A stretch of 64,000 nucleotides of DNA from assembly GCF_015690355.1 (NCBI RefSeq), contig NZ_JADPRT010000004.1, positions 62,001 to 126,000 of the forward strand, written 5' to 3'. A program made the position numbers and the translations under genes. This stretch comes from Streptacidiphilus fuscans. GTDB lineage: Bacteria; Actinomycetota; Actinomycetes; Streptomycetales; Streptomycetaceae. Below are positions 32,616 through 41,222 of the stretch, piece after piece. The notes under the pieces are model-generated. The model made no database searches. It saw only the letters and a program-made list of their open reading frames with translations, and was not told the DNA's origin. How positions within the stretch are numbered: the first letter of the stretch is position 1; each line of letters opens with the position of its first letter.

Positions 32616-34451
32616 TCAACCGGTGGCAAGGTGGTCGAGTTCGTCGTCCAGCGCGAGTGCCGCGTCGATCAGGGCGAGGTGGGTGAACGCCTGCGGGAAG
32701 TTGCCCAGTTGCTCACCGGAGGGTCCGATCTCCTCGGCGAACAGGCCGACATGGTTGGAGTAGGTGAGCATCTTGTCGAACGCGTACCGTGCCTGCTGCA
32801 GTCGACCCGCCCGGGCGAGCGCCTCCACGTAGAAGAAACTGCAGAGGTTGAAGGTGCCCTCGGAGCCGCGCAGCCCGTCGGGGGAGGCGGCCGGGTCGTA
32901 GCGGTAGACCAGGCTGTCGCTGACGAGTTCCTCGTCCATCGCGTCCAGGGTGGAGAGCCAGGCCGGGTCGGTGGGGGACAGGAAGCCGACCTTGGGCATC
33001 AGCAGCAGCGAGGCGTCGAGCACGTCGGTCGCGTAGTGCTGGGTGAAGGCCTCCCGCTTCTGGCTCCAGCCACGGCGCACGATCTGCCGGAGGATGTCGT
33101 CGCGGACGTCCTCCCAGCGGTCGAGGTCCGCGGGGCGGGCGAAGGCACGGGCGATGCGGACCGCGCGGTCGAAGGCGACCCAGCACATCAGCCGGCTGTA
33201 GGTGAAGTCCTGGCGTCCCCCACGGGTCTCCCAGATCCCCTCGTCGGGGCGATCCCAGTGGCCCGCGAGCCAGTCGATCATGTCGCTGAAGGCCCGCCAG
33301 CCGGCCAGCGTGCCGATGTCACCGCCACCGGTGGCGAACGCGTACGCGGCCTCACCGTAGATGTCGAGCTGGAGCTGGTCGGCGGCGGCGTTGCCGGCGC
33401 GCACCGGTGCGGAGCGGAGGTAGCCCTCCCAGTGGGGCAGCACCTCCTCGGTCAGGAGGGAGTCGCCGTCGATCCGGTACATGATCTGCAGCGGCTCGCT
33501 CTGGTCGTCGTCATCGGCGGCCTGGATGCGGTCGCGCACCCAGTGCCGGAAGGCCAGAGCCTCCTCCTCGAAGCCGAGGCCCATCAGGGCGTGCACCGAG
33601 AGCGACCCGTCGCGGATCCAGGTGTAGCGGTAGTCCCAGTTGCGCTCTCCGCCGATCTGCTCGGGCAGGCCCATGGTGGCCGCGGCGATCGGCGCACCGC
33701 TGGGGTGGTAGGTGAGGAGCTTGAGGGTGATCGCCGATCGATGCACGATCTGCTGCCAGCGGCCGGCGTAGGTGGAGACGGCGAGCCATCGGTACCAGAA
33801 GTCGCGGCAGGCGTCGAAGTCGGCGCGGGTGTCCTGGTCCCGGAGCGGGGCGGGGCGGGTGCCGCCGCTGGACTGCGAGGTCAGGACCACCGTGGCCAGC
33901 TCGCCCGCGTCCAGGGTGAACCGCGCGGTGATGTCCTGGTCCGACGGTCGCAGCTCCACCGGACCGGTGGCCTGCAGGTACAGCTCCTGTGTGGGCCCCT
34001 GGAACAGCGCCGAGCGCTCGTCCAGCAGGGTCACGTGGTGGGCGGCCCGGCCGTAGTCGAAGCGCGGCCGACACTCCAGGACGAAGGGCACCCTGCCGCG
34101 CACGACCCGGGCCGCCCGAAAGATCCGATGCGTGTCGGCAGCGGAAGCGGAGACGTCCGGGAGCATGAAGTCGATGACCTCGGCCACGCCGTCAGGGGCC
34201 AGGAAGCGGGTCATCAGGATGGCGGTGTCGGGCAGGTAGAGCTGCTTGATCTGGACGCCGGGGACGGCGTCGGCGTCGACGGCAAGCCGACAGTTGCCGC
34301 CCTTGTCGTGGTCCAGGAGGGAGGCGAACAGGCTGGGCGAGTCGAATCGGGGAGCGCACCACCAGTCGATGTCACCACCGGTGGAGACGAGTGCGGCGGT
34401 CTGCAGGTCGCCGACGATGCCATGCTCCGCGATCGGAGGGTACGGGTCCAT
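32616..34451 (-). CDS. Glycoside hydrolase family 15 protein (glucoamylase/trehalase-like)
   Basis: 611 residues. The N-terminal IAEHGIVGDLQTAALVSTGGDIDWWCAPRFDSPSLFASLLD and the (alpha/alpha)6 barrel segments YRYTWIRDGSLSVHALMGLGFEEEA, QLQLDIYGE and EIGPSGEQLGNFPQAFTHLALIDAA are typical of bacterial GH15 proteins, where Glu residues in the latter parts act as acid and base. There is no signal peptide, so it is cytoplasmic; related actinobacterial enzymes cleave trehalose, which would fit a stress role. ATG at 34451 with CGGAG upstream. A 17-bp dyad lies 69 bp upstream. Confidence 0.9.
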   Translation of the reverse strand: MDPYPPIAEHGIVGDLQTAALVSTGGDIDWWCAPRFDSPSLFASLLDHDKGGNCRLAVDADAVPGVQIKQLYLPDTAILMTRFLAPDGVAEVIDFMLPDVSASAADTHRIFRAARVVRGRVPFVLECRPRFDYGRAAHHVTLLDERSALFQGPTQELYLQATGPVELRPSDQDITARFTLDAGELATVVLTSQSSGGTRPAPLRDQDTRADFDACRDFWYRWLAVSTYAGRWQQIVHRSAITLKLLTYHPSGAPIAAATMGLPEQIGGERNWDYRYTWIRDGSLSVHALMGLGFEEEALAFRHWVRDRIQAADDDDQSEPLQIMYRIDGDSLLTEEVLPHWEGYLRSAPVRAGNAAADQLQLDIYGEAAYAFATGGGDIGTLAGWRAFSDMIDWLAGHWDRPDEGIWETRGGRQDFTYSRLMCWVAFDRAVRIARAFARPADLDRWEDVRDDILRQIVRRGWSQKREAFTQHYATDVLDASLLLMPKVGFLSPTDPAWLSTLDAMDEELVSDSLVYRYDPAASPDGLRGSEGTFNLCSFFYVEALARAGRLQQARYAFDKMLTYSNHVGLFAEEIGPSGEQLGNFPQAFTHLALIDAALALDDELDHLATG

Positions 34452-34519
34452 GGGGTGCTCCGTGGGAGGCGAGGAACTGCCTGCGCCCACAGCGTAGAAA
34501 CGCCGGTCGCGTGGTCGGA

Positions 34520-34536
34520 TCACCCAGCGTGGGTGA
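34520..34536. promoter_or_regulatory. 17-bp dyad TCACCC-N5-GGGTGA upstream of GH15
   Basis: Perfect arms extended to 7 bp (TCACCCA/TGGGTGA), 69 bp before the GH15 start and downstream of the MFS stop codon, so it can only serve the GH15 gene. Confidence 0.65.
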
Positions 34537-34583
34537 CTTTCGCGAGCGGGCGGGGGCCGGTCGCAGGGCGGAATCCGCCGGAC

Positions 34584-36017
34584 TCACCCGCCCGGTGGTG
34601 CGGCCGCATCCGGGACCGTCGACCCGTGTTGGGCGGGCTCCTGGCTCCTGGGCAGACGCATGGCCGTGAGCAGTCCGCCGATGCTGACGACCGCCAGCAC
34701 GGCCATGGCGGCGGCGTACGAGCCTCGGGTGAGATCGGCGACCAGGATGGTGCCGGCGATGGCGGTACCGAAGGAGGAACCGAGGTTGGACACGCTCCGG
34801 GACAGGCCGGAGATCTCGCCCTGCCGTGCTTCGGGGAACGCGGACTGCACGAGGTTGACCGACGGCGTGAGCATCAGCCCGACGCCTGTCCCGATCAGGA
34901 GCAGTCCCGGTGCGAAGGCCCAAGGTGTCGGGGAGCCGCCGACCAGGGCGATCAGCAGACCGATACCGACGGCGGTGATGGCGAACCCGGCCATGATGAG
35001 CCGGCGTTGCGGCCAGCGCCGGGACAGGGGCTCGGCGCGGAGCGATGCGGCCAGCAGGCCGACCGTGGCGGCGGTAAAGATCACACCGGTCTGGACCGCG
35101 TCGTAGCCGCGCACCACCTGCAGGTAGGCGGCCACGGTGAAGGAGGTGCCCATGAGGATCAGCCACTGGAGGTTCTGCGTGACCAGGCCGAGGTTGGAGG
35201 CGCGGACGTGGAAGAGGGAGCTGGAGATCAGCGGCTCCTTGCCGGCTCTCTCCTGGGCGCGCACCCGCAGGAAGAACCAGGCCAGGACGAGCGCTCCGGC
35301 CAGCATGAGGCCGAGGGTCAGCCACAGGTTGGTGCTGGCGGCCAGGATGCCCATGACGACGAGGAGCAGCCCGACCGCGGAGATCGCCGCGCCGCCGATG
35401 TCGAAGGAACGGCTCGGGTCGGGCTTGATCGGGTCGGTCAACCGCAGGCTCAGCAGCAGGATGACGGTGACGACCAGGGCCTGGAAACCGAAGGCCGCCC
35501 GCCAGCTCAGCACCGAGGTGATGAGCCCACCGATCAGCGGCCCGGCCGCCGCACCGACGCCACCCATGGCCATGACGACCCCGAAGGCGCGGGCGCGGGC
35601 CGTGAGGTCGGGGAAGAGCAGCGTCGTCAGGATGTAGACGGGAGGGATGAGCAGTGCCGTGCCGATTCCTTCAAGGATCGAGTTGCCCACGATGAGTACC
35701 CCGAGGTTCGGGGAGACCGCGGCGATCACCGCGCCGACCCCGTAGATCGCCAGCCCCGTGGTGAAGCACCGCTTGCGGCCGTACCGGTCGGTCAGCTTGC
35801 CGCCGGGGATCATGAGCGCGGCCATCACCAGCAGAAAGACGGTGATCGAGATCTGCACGCCGTGGACGGTGGTGTGCAGATCCTTGCTGATGTCGTTGAT
35901 CATGACGTTCATGTTCGAGCCCGCGAAACTGCAGATGAACTGCGCCAGGGCGAGCGGCGCGAGAACCGTGCGCGAGGCCCCTGACGATCGCCCCGCGGTG
36001 GGTGCTGAAGTCACCAT
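34584..36017 (-). CDS. MFS transporter, DHA2-like
   Basis: 477 residues, about 14 hydrophobic helices. LALAQFICSFAGSNMNVMINDISKDL at the first helix, KLTDRYGRKRCFTTGLAIY (motif A) and GVGAAAGPLIGGLI (motif C) identify a drug:proton antiporter-like transporter. In the first helix the usual acidic residue of DHA2 motif D1 (xxxLDxTIVNVA) is replaced by an Asn-rich stretch, so substrate or coupling may differ. ATG 36017 has AGAGGA upstream. A 17-bp dyad lies 123 bp upstream. Confidence 0.85.
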   Translation of the reverse strand: MVTSAPTAGRSSGASRTVLAPLALAQFICSFAGSNMNVMINDISKDLHTTVHGVQISITVFLLVMAALMIPGGKLTDRYGRKRCFTTGLAIYGVGAVIAAVSPNLGVLIVGNSILEGIGTALLIPPVYILTTLLFPDLTARARAFGVVMAMGGVGAAAGPLIGGLITSVLSWRAAFGFQALVVTVILLLSLRLTDPIKPDPSRSFDIGGAAISAVGLLLVVMGILAASTNLWLTLGLMLAGALVLAWFFLRVRAQERAGKEPLISSSLFHVRASNLGLVTQNLQWLILMGTSFTVAAYLQVVRGYDAVQTGVIFTAATVGLLAASLRAEPLSRRWPQRRLIMAGFAITAVGIGLLIALVGGSPTPWAFAPGLLLIGTGVGLMLTPSVNLVQSAFPEARQGEISGLSRSVSNLGSSFGTAIAGTILVADLTRGSYAAAMAVLAVVSIGGLLTAMRLPRSQEPAQHGSTVPDAAAPPGG

Positions 36018-36139
36018 CACGGTTCCTCTCATGCAACGACGGCGCGGACGAGCGCGTCCCTGGCGGCTGCTCGGAACTCGTCACCTGCGCGGGCGCTTGC
36101 CCATACCCTCAACCTTCCTGAACAGGCCGGAGGGCCGGT

Positions 36140-36156
36140 TCACCCACCGCGGGTGA
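36140..36156. promoter_or_regulatory. 17-bp dyad TCACCC-N5-GGGTGA upstream of the MFS gene
   Basis: Perfect 6-bp arms, 123 bp upstream of the MFS start on the minus strand and downstream of the exonuclease stop codon. It is the last copy of the motif in the window. Confidence 0.6.
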
Positions 36157-36218
36157 TCCAGGGCCTGTCGTCCCGCTCCTCGCGGTTCGTCGCGCACGCA
36201 TGCAGCGGAGGCGATGCG

Positions 36219-37184
36219 TCAGGCGTTCTTGCCGTTCTTGCCGTTCTGCGCGAGGGCGTCGAGGACGCGGGTGAGGGAGCTGCCGAGGCCCCAGCGGGCG
36301 GCGAGGTCGTGCAGGGCCTGGGGGTCGCGGGGTTCGCGGGGGAGGGTGGGGTCGAGGTCGGCGGGGATGGGGACGTCGGTGGCGACCTGGACGACCTTGG
36401 GAGCGACGGCGAGGTAGCCGGTGGCGTCGGCGATGCGCTTGCGCTGGGTGGGGGTGAGCTTGGCGGAGGGGTCGAGGGCTGCGGCCTGGATGGCGGCGAG
36501 GTCGCCGAACTGGGTGATCAGCTTGGCGGCGGTCTTCTCGCCGATGCCGGGGACGCCGGGGAGGCCGTCGCTCGGGTCGCCGCGGAGGGCGGCCATGTCG
36601 GCGTACTGGGCGCCGGTGACGGCGTACTTCTCCATCAGCAGGGCGTCGTCGGTGAGTTGGAGGGTGCCGACGCCCTTGATCGGGTAGAGCACGCGGACGC
36701 CCCGGGCGTCGTCGACGAGCTGGAAGAGGTCCCGGTCGCCCGTCACCACGTCGACGGGGCCGGTGGCGCGCGTCGTGAGGGTGCCGATGACGTCGTCGGC
36801 CTCGTAGTCGGGGACGCCGAGCCGGGCGATGCCGAGGGCGTCGAGGACGGCGGTGATGACCGGGACCTGCGGGGAGAGCGTGTCCGGGATCTCCTCCTCG
36901 CCCGGGGCCGGGGTGGTGTCCTCCGTCGGCTGGGCGAGGCGGTGGGTCTTGTAGCTCGGGATCAGGTCGACGCGCCACTGCGGACGCCAGTCGGCGTCCA
37001 TGCAGGCGACCAGCTCTTCCGGGGCGTGGTCCGCGACCAGGCGGGCGATGAAGTCGAGCAGCCCGCGCACCGCGTTGACGGGCTCGCCCTGCGGGGACCG
37101 CACGGAGTCGGGCACGCCGAAGTAGGCGCGGAAGTAGAGGCTCGCGGAGTCCAGCAGCATCAGCCGGGGGGCGGTTCGACTCAT
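36219..37184 (-). CDS. 5'-3' exonuclease, PolA N-terminal-domain-like (flap endonuclease fold)
   Basis: 321 residues, stand-alone version of the 5' nuclease domain of DNA polymerase I. LMLLDSASLYFRAYFG near the start, CMDADWRPQWRVDLIPSYKTHR, DYEADDVIGTLTTRA and VTGDRDLFQLVDD carry the metal-binding acidic residues; GDPSDGLPGVPGIGEKTAAKLI is the helix-hairpin-helix DNA-binding part. It removes 5' flaps or RNA primers and may assist repair in addition to PolA. ATG start; short NGKNGKNA tail from a tandem repeat. Monocistronic. Confidence 0.9.
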   Translation of the reverse strand: MSRTAPRLMLLDSASLYFRAYFGVPDSVRSPQGEPVNAVRGLLDFIARLVADHAPEELVACMDADWRPQWRVDLIPSYKTHRLAQPTEDTTPAPGEEEIPDTLSPQVPVITAVLDALGIARLGVPDYEADDVIGTLTTRATGPVDVVTGDRDLFQLVDDARGVRVLYPIKGVGTLQLTDDALLMEKYAVTGAQYADMAALRGDPSDGLPGVPGIGEKTAAKLITQFGDLAAIQAAALDPSAKLTPTQRKRIADATGYLAVAPKVVQVATDVPIPADLDPTLPREPRDPQALHDLAARWGLGSSLTRVLDALAQNGKNGKNA

Positions 37185-37322
37185 GCGCTCATCTTGCCGT
37201 ACGGCACCGACAGCTGTGGTCGGACACCACGACCCGGCGCTTGACAGCCCCTGTGCTGGAGGCGGACGATCGGGTCGAGATCATTGTTTACAGCGTTCAC
37301 TTCTTGGATTCGGAGGGCCGTC

Positions 37323-38240
37323 GTGGCCTGGAGCGCAGCCGACGTACCCGATCAGAGCGGCCGGGTGGCCGTCGTCACCGGCGCCAACAGCGGCCTGGGG
37401 CTGGAGACCGCGAAGGTCCTCGCCGCGCGCGGCGCGACCGTCGTGATGGCCTGCCGCGATCCGCGGCGCGCCGAGCAGGCCGCGGCCGAGGTCGGGCGGC
37501 AGGGCGACGGCAAGGCCGAGGTGCTCCGGCTGGACCTGGCGTCGCTGGACTCCGTCCGTTCGGCGGCCGAGGAGCTGCGCGGACGACACCCGCGCGTCGA
37601 CCTGCTGGTCAACAACGCCGGGGTGATGTTCACCCCGTACGGCCGGACCGCCGACGGCTTCGAGATGCAGCTCGGCACCAACCACCTCGGGCACTTCGCC
37701 TTCACCGGGCTCGTGCTCGACCTGCTGCGCGAGGTGCCCGACTCGCGGATCGTGGTCGTGGCCAGCCTGGCCCACCAGTTCGCCCGACGCGGCGTCAACT
37801 TCGACGACCTGCAGTCCGAGCGCGGCTACAAGCGGGTGGCGGCCTACGGGCAGTCCAAGCTGGCCAACCTGCTCTTCGCCTACGAGTTGCAGCGCCGTCT
37901 GGCCGCCGCCGAGGACGTCCGGACCGTCGCGCTGGCCGCCCACCCCGGCTACTCCAGCACCGAGCTGACGCGTCATCTGCCGCAGTTCCTGCAGCCCGCC
38001 AACCGGGTGCTGGTCGAGCCGCTGCTGGCCCAGCCCGCTGTGGCCGGTGCGCTGCCCTCGCTGCTCGCCGCGACCGACCCGCAGGCGCGGGGCGGCGAGT
38101 ACTACGGCCCCGACGGCTTCCAGGAGCTGCGCGGCGCGCCGAAGCGGGTCAACTCCACCCGGGCCTCCCACGACACCGACGCACAGCGACGGCTGTGGTC
38201 GGTGTCGGAGGAGCTGACCGGGGTCACCTACTCGATCTGA
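37323..38240 (+). CDS. Short-chain dehydrogenase/reductase (retinol-dehydrogenase-like)
   Basis: 305 residues. NAD(P)-binding TGANSGLG (about 19-26), NNAGVM, and the catalytic YGQSK (Tyr-x-x-x-Lys) typical of SDRs of the RDH/WW-domain-oxidoreductase type, with the family tail GGEYYGPDGFQELRG. The GTG at 37323 is preferred because GGAGG precedes it by 6 bp; upstream in-frame codons from 37284 have no such site. The substrate is unknown. A TTGACA hexamer at 37241 may be part of the promoter. Converges with the S9 peptidase gene. Confidence 0.87.
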   Translation: MAWSAADVPDQSGRVAVVTGANSGLGLETAKVLAARGATVVMACRDPRRAEQAAAEVGRQGDGKAEVLRLDLASLDSVRSAAEELRGRHPRVDLLVNNAGVMFTPYGRTADGFEMQLGTNHLGHFAFTGLVLDLLREVPDSRIVVVASLAHQFARRGVNFDDLQSERGYKRVAAYGQSKLANLLFAYELQRRLAAAEDVRTVALAAHPGYSSTELTRHLPQFLQPANRVLVEPLLAQPAVAGALPSLLAATDPQARGGEYYGPDGFQELRGAPKRVNSTRASHDTDAQRRLWSVSEELTGVTYSI

Positions 38241-38256
38241 TCAGGCTGATCAGGCC

Positions 38257-40314
38257 TCAGACGTGGTCGGGACGGCGCCACTCCTCGCCCAGCACGTGGT
38301 GGGCGAGGAACGCCAGCACGGTGGTGTACCAGAGCTTGGCGTTGTTGGGCTTGGTCACCCAGTGGCCCTCGTCCGGGAAGTAGAGGAACTTGGCCGGGAC
38401 CTCGAACCGGGCCAGGTCCGACCAGAGGGCCAGCGCCTCGCCGATCGGGACGCGGTAGTCCTTGTCGCCGTGGACCACCAGCATCGGGGTGCGGATGGAC
38501 GGCGCGTGGAAGTGCGGGGAGGAGGCGTCCAGCCGCTCCGGCCGGGTCAGCGGGTCGCCGAAGTGCTTGCGCCACCAGGCGGTGGCGTCGGTGGTGCCGT
38601 TGAACGAGTACAGGTTCCAGAGGGCGGCGTGGGTGACGATGGCCTTGAACCGGTCGGTGTGGCCCGCGATCCAGTTGGCCATGTAGCCGCCGAACGAGCC
38701 GCCCATCATGGCGGTCCGCTCCGCGTCGAGGTCGTCGCGCTCCAGTGCGGCGTCGGTGAGGGCGAGCACGTCCGTGAACGGGTTGCCGCCCCAGTCGCCC
38801 CAGCCGCGGGCGTGCATCTCCTGGCCGTAGCCGGTGGAGAGCGCCGGGTCGGGGAGCAGCACGGCGTAGCCGGCCGCGGCCGCGATCCACGGATTCCAGC
38901 GCCAGGTCCAGGAGTTCCAGCTCATCTGCGGCCCGCCGTGCACCCAGAGCAGCAGCGGCGCCGGACGCTCCGCCGACGCGCCCTCCGGCAGGACCAGCCA
39001 GGCGCGCAGCGCGGTGCCGTCCTCGGCGGTGGTGCTGACCTCGGTCAGCGAGCCCGGCACCGAGGCGATCCGGCCGGGCGCGGGCAGGACCGTCGGATCG
39101 TCCTGGTCGGCGCGGCGTGCGTCCAGGCGGACGGCGGTCGGCGGGCTGTCGACCGCGGCGCGCAGCGCGTACAGCGCCGTGCCGTCCGGGGAGACGGTCA
39201 GGTTGGTGTAGGCGCCCGACAGGGTCAGGCGGGTCAGGGTTCCGTCGCCGGTGTCGAGCCGGTAGACCGGCGAACGGCCCTCCGTGTCGGCGGCGAAGAA
39301 GACGACGGGCGCTCCGTCCGGTCCGGGGACCGGGGAGACGGCGAGGTTGCTCGGCCAGTGCGGGAAGTCGGGGAGCAGGTCGCGGCCCGCGTCGAGCGGG
39401 TCGGTGGCGTCGGGGAAGAACCACAGGGTGGAGTCGTGGCTCTTCTCCCAGGTGGAGTTGACGGAGCGTCGGCAGACCAGCCCGCGCGAGTCGGGGGTGA
39501 AGAACGCCGACCCGAAGGAGACGTTGTCGAGCTGGATCCGCCGCAGCTCCTTGCCGGTCACCGCGTCGGAGACGACGATCACCTCGGTCGTGGTGTCCGG
39601 GTGGCCGGCGCTGAGTGCGGCCCAGGCGACGAGCGAGCCGTCGGGGGACATCACCACGTTGGGCTCGAAGGCGTTCGAGGGTCCGCAGTCCACCGACGCG
39701 TCGGCGGGGGCGGCGTCCGAGGCCGTGATGACATGCGGACGGCCGGGGCCGAGGTCGTGGTCCCAGTAGCGGACGATCGCGTCCTCGTGCAGCACCGCGC
39801 TGACCTTCGCCTCGTCACGCGCCTTGCGCAGCGCGGCGTCCGACTCGGCGTCGACCGCACCGGGGAGCCGGGGGGAGAGGTAGGCGATCCGACCGCCCGA
39901 CCGCGCCACCGCGAACGAGTCGACCCCGGCGGCCGGATGCAGGATCCGCTCGGCCTCGCCGCCGTCGGCCGGAAGCGCCCACAGCGTGGCCGCCTTGGAC
40001 TCCGGCTCGCCCTTCGGCGCGTCGGGCTGCGGGCGGCCGGAGAGGAACAGCAGCGCGCCGTCCGCCCGGAACGCGGGCGCGGACTCACCCTTGTCGGACC
40101 GGGTCAGCCGCCTGGCGGGCCGTTCGCCCTCCGGGTCGAGCTCCCACAGCGCGGTGATGAACCTGGTCCGGTCGGAGGAGAGCTCCGACACGGTCGTGAC
40201 CAGGCGCGATCCGTCGGGTGAGAGTGCGAGCCCGCCGATGCGCGGGATCGCGAGGAACGCGTCGAGGTCATGGAACGGCGTTGCGCCCTCGGGCTGCTGC
40301 GGGTTCGTCGGCAT
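38257..40314 (-). CDS. S9 family serine peptidase (prolyl oligopeptidase / acylaminoacyl-peptidase-like)
   Basis: 685 residues. A beta-propeller (about 25-410, with repeated SPDG blades) gates a C-terminal alpha/beta-hydrolase. The triad is visible: GGSFGGY (Ser540), GDKDYRVP (Asp619) and DEGHWV (His651); WVHGGPQMSW supplies the oxyanion loop. There is no signal peptide, so it is cytoplasmic and probably trims short or acylated peptides. Normal length. ATG-start at 40314. Monocistronic on the minus strand; ordinary housekeeping peptidase for a streptomycete. Confidence 0.9.
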   Translation of the reverse strand: MPTNPQQPEGATPFHDLDAFLAIPRIGGLALSPDGSRLVTTVSELSSDRTRFITALWELDPEGERPARRLTRSDKGESAPAFRADGALLFLSGRPQPDAPKGEPESKAATLWALPADGGEAERILHPAAGVDSFAVARSGGRIAYLSPRLPGAVDAESDAALRKARDEAKVSAVLHEDAIVRYWDHDLGPGRPHVITASDAAPADASVDCGPSNAFEPNVVMSPDGSLVAWAALSAGHPDTTTEVIVVSDAVTGKELRRIQLDNVSFGSAFFTPDSRGLVCRRSVNSTWEKSHDSTLWFFPDATDPLDAGRDLLPDFPHWPSNLAVSPVPGPDGAPVVFFAADTEGRSPVYRLDTGDGTLTRLTLSGAYTNLTVSPDGTALYALRAAVDSPPTAVRLDARRADQDDPTVLPAPGRIASVPGSLTEVSTTAEDGTALRAWLVLPEGASAERPAPLLLWVHGGPQMSWNSWTWRWNPWIAAAAGYAVLLPDPALSTGYGQEMHARGWGDWGGNPFTDVLALTDAALERDDLDAERTAMMGGSFGGYMANWIAGHTDRFKAIVTHAALWNLYSFNGTTDATAWWRKHFGDPLTRPERLDASSPHFHAPSIRTPMLVVHGDKDYRVPIGEALALWSDLARFEVPAKFLYFPDEGHWVTKPNNAKLWYTTVLAFLAHHVLGEEWRRPDHV

Positions 40315-40394
40315 GCGGACAGTCTTGTCGGGGGCGAGCCTTTCGGCCAGGGGTTCGTGCCATCAGATCGCCACATCGGCGCGCCGACGGACCG

Positions 40395-41111
40395 TCAGCT
40401 CGCCGCGTGGACGAGGGCGGAGGTGAGGCGGGCGTCGTCGCCCTGCTCCGGATGCCACTGGACGGCGAGGAGGAAGGACGGGCCGTCGCCCTCCACCGCC
40501 TCGACCGTGCCGTCGTCGGCGTGGGCCGAGGGACGGAGGCCGCGCCCGAGGGCGGCGACGGCCTGGTGGTGGTAGGTGGGCACGGACAGCATGTCGGTGC
40601 CGAGGATGGCCGCGGTGCGGGTGCCGTCGACGGCGCTGACACTGTGCCGGGCGTAGTGGCCGGGAGTGGGGGAGTGCTCCAGGCTGCCGCCGATCAGGTC
40701 CGGCAGATGCTGCGTCAGATCCCCGCCGAGGGCGACGTTGAGCAACTGCATGCCGCGGCAGATGCCCAGCAGCGGCCGCTCGCGGTCGAGGGCCGCGTGG
40801 ATCAGGGCGAGTTCCCAGGCGTCCCGGGCAAGGGAGTCGGGGGTGGGGGTCTGCGTGTGCGGGTCGGCGACGGCGCCGTAGCGGGCGGGGGCGACGTCGG
40901 GCCCACCGGCGATGATCAGGCCGTCCAGCCGGGCGACCGCCTCGGCTGCCGCGTCCGGGTGGTCGTCGGGCGGAAGCATGGCCACCAGGCCGCCGCCTGC
41001 CTGGATGAACTCGGCGTAGCGCCGGGGCAGCAGATCGGCGGGGGTGTCCCGCCAGACTCCCCAACTGGCGGAGTTCAGATAGGTGGAGATGCCGATCAGC
41101 GGGCGGGGCAC
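40395..41111 (-). CDS. Gamma-glutamyl hydrolase, peptidase C26 (class I glutamine amidotransferase fold)
   Basis: 238 residues. The nucleophile elbow GICRGMQLLN (Cys118) and QWHPE near residue 221 form the C26 catalytic site; GGPDVAPARYG is the usual oxyanion loop. Relatives such as PuuD split gamma-glutamyl bonds. Next to a glutamine-synthetase-like ligase, aldehyde dehydrogenase and SDR, it would release glutamate from the oxidised gamma-glutamylated product and close the cycle (inference). GTG start with GGAGG upstream. Confidence 0.87.
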   Translation of the reverse strand: MPRPLIGISTYLNSASWGVWRDTPADLLPRRYAEFIQAGGGLVAMLPPDDHPDAAAEAVARLDGLIIAGGPDVAPARYGAVADPHTQTPTPDSLARDAWELALIHAALDRERPLLGICRGMQLLNVALGGDLTQHLPDLIGGSLEHSPTPGHYARHSVSAVDGTRTAAILGTDMLSVPTYHHQAVAALGRGLRPSAHADDGTVEAVEGDGPSFLLAVQWHPEQGDDARLTSALVHAAS

Positions 41112-41141
41112 GGAAACCTCCGGGTGGGGCGCAGGGACGGA

Positions 41142-41184
41142 AGCTGAACGGGACAGAGCTGAACGGGACAGAGCTGAACGAACG
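41142..41184 (-). repeat. 15-bp tandem repeat between the hydrolase and regulator genes
   Basis: Unit AGCTGAACGGGACAG occurs twice perfectly (41142-41156, 41157-41171) and a third time in part (41172-41184). It lies between the start of the hydrolase gene and the end of the GntR gene. Role unknown. Confidence 0.6.
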
Positions 41185-41222
41185 GAAGGTGGAAGGGCCG
41201 GACGAGCAGGCAGCGCAGCGGG

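Noticed and set aside
21163..36156. SigB/SigF-type promoter boxes in place of the 17-bp dyad (GGGTGA as -10)
   Set aside because: No constant GTTT-like -35 is found at 14-16 bp, the sequence is symmetrical, and several copies lie more than 100 bp from the start codon.
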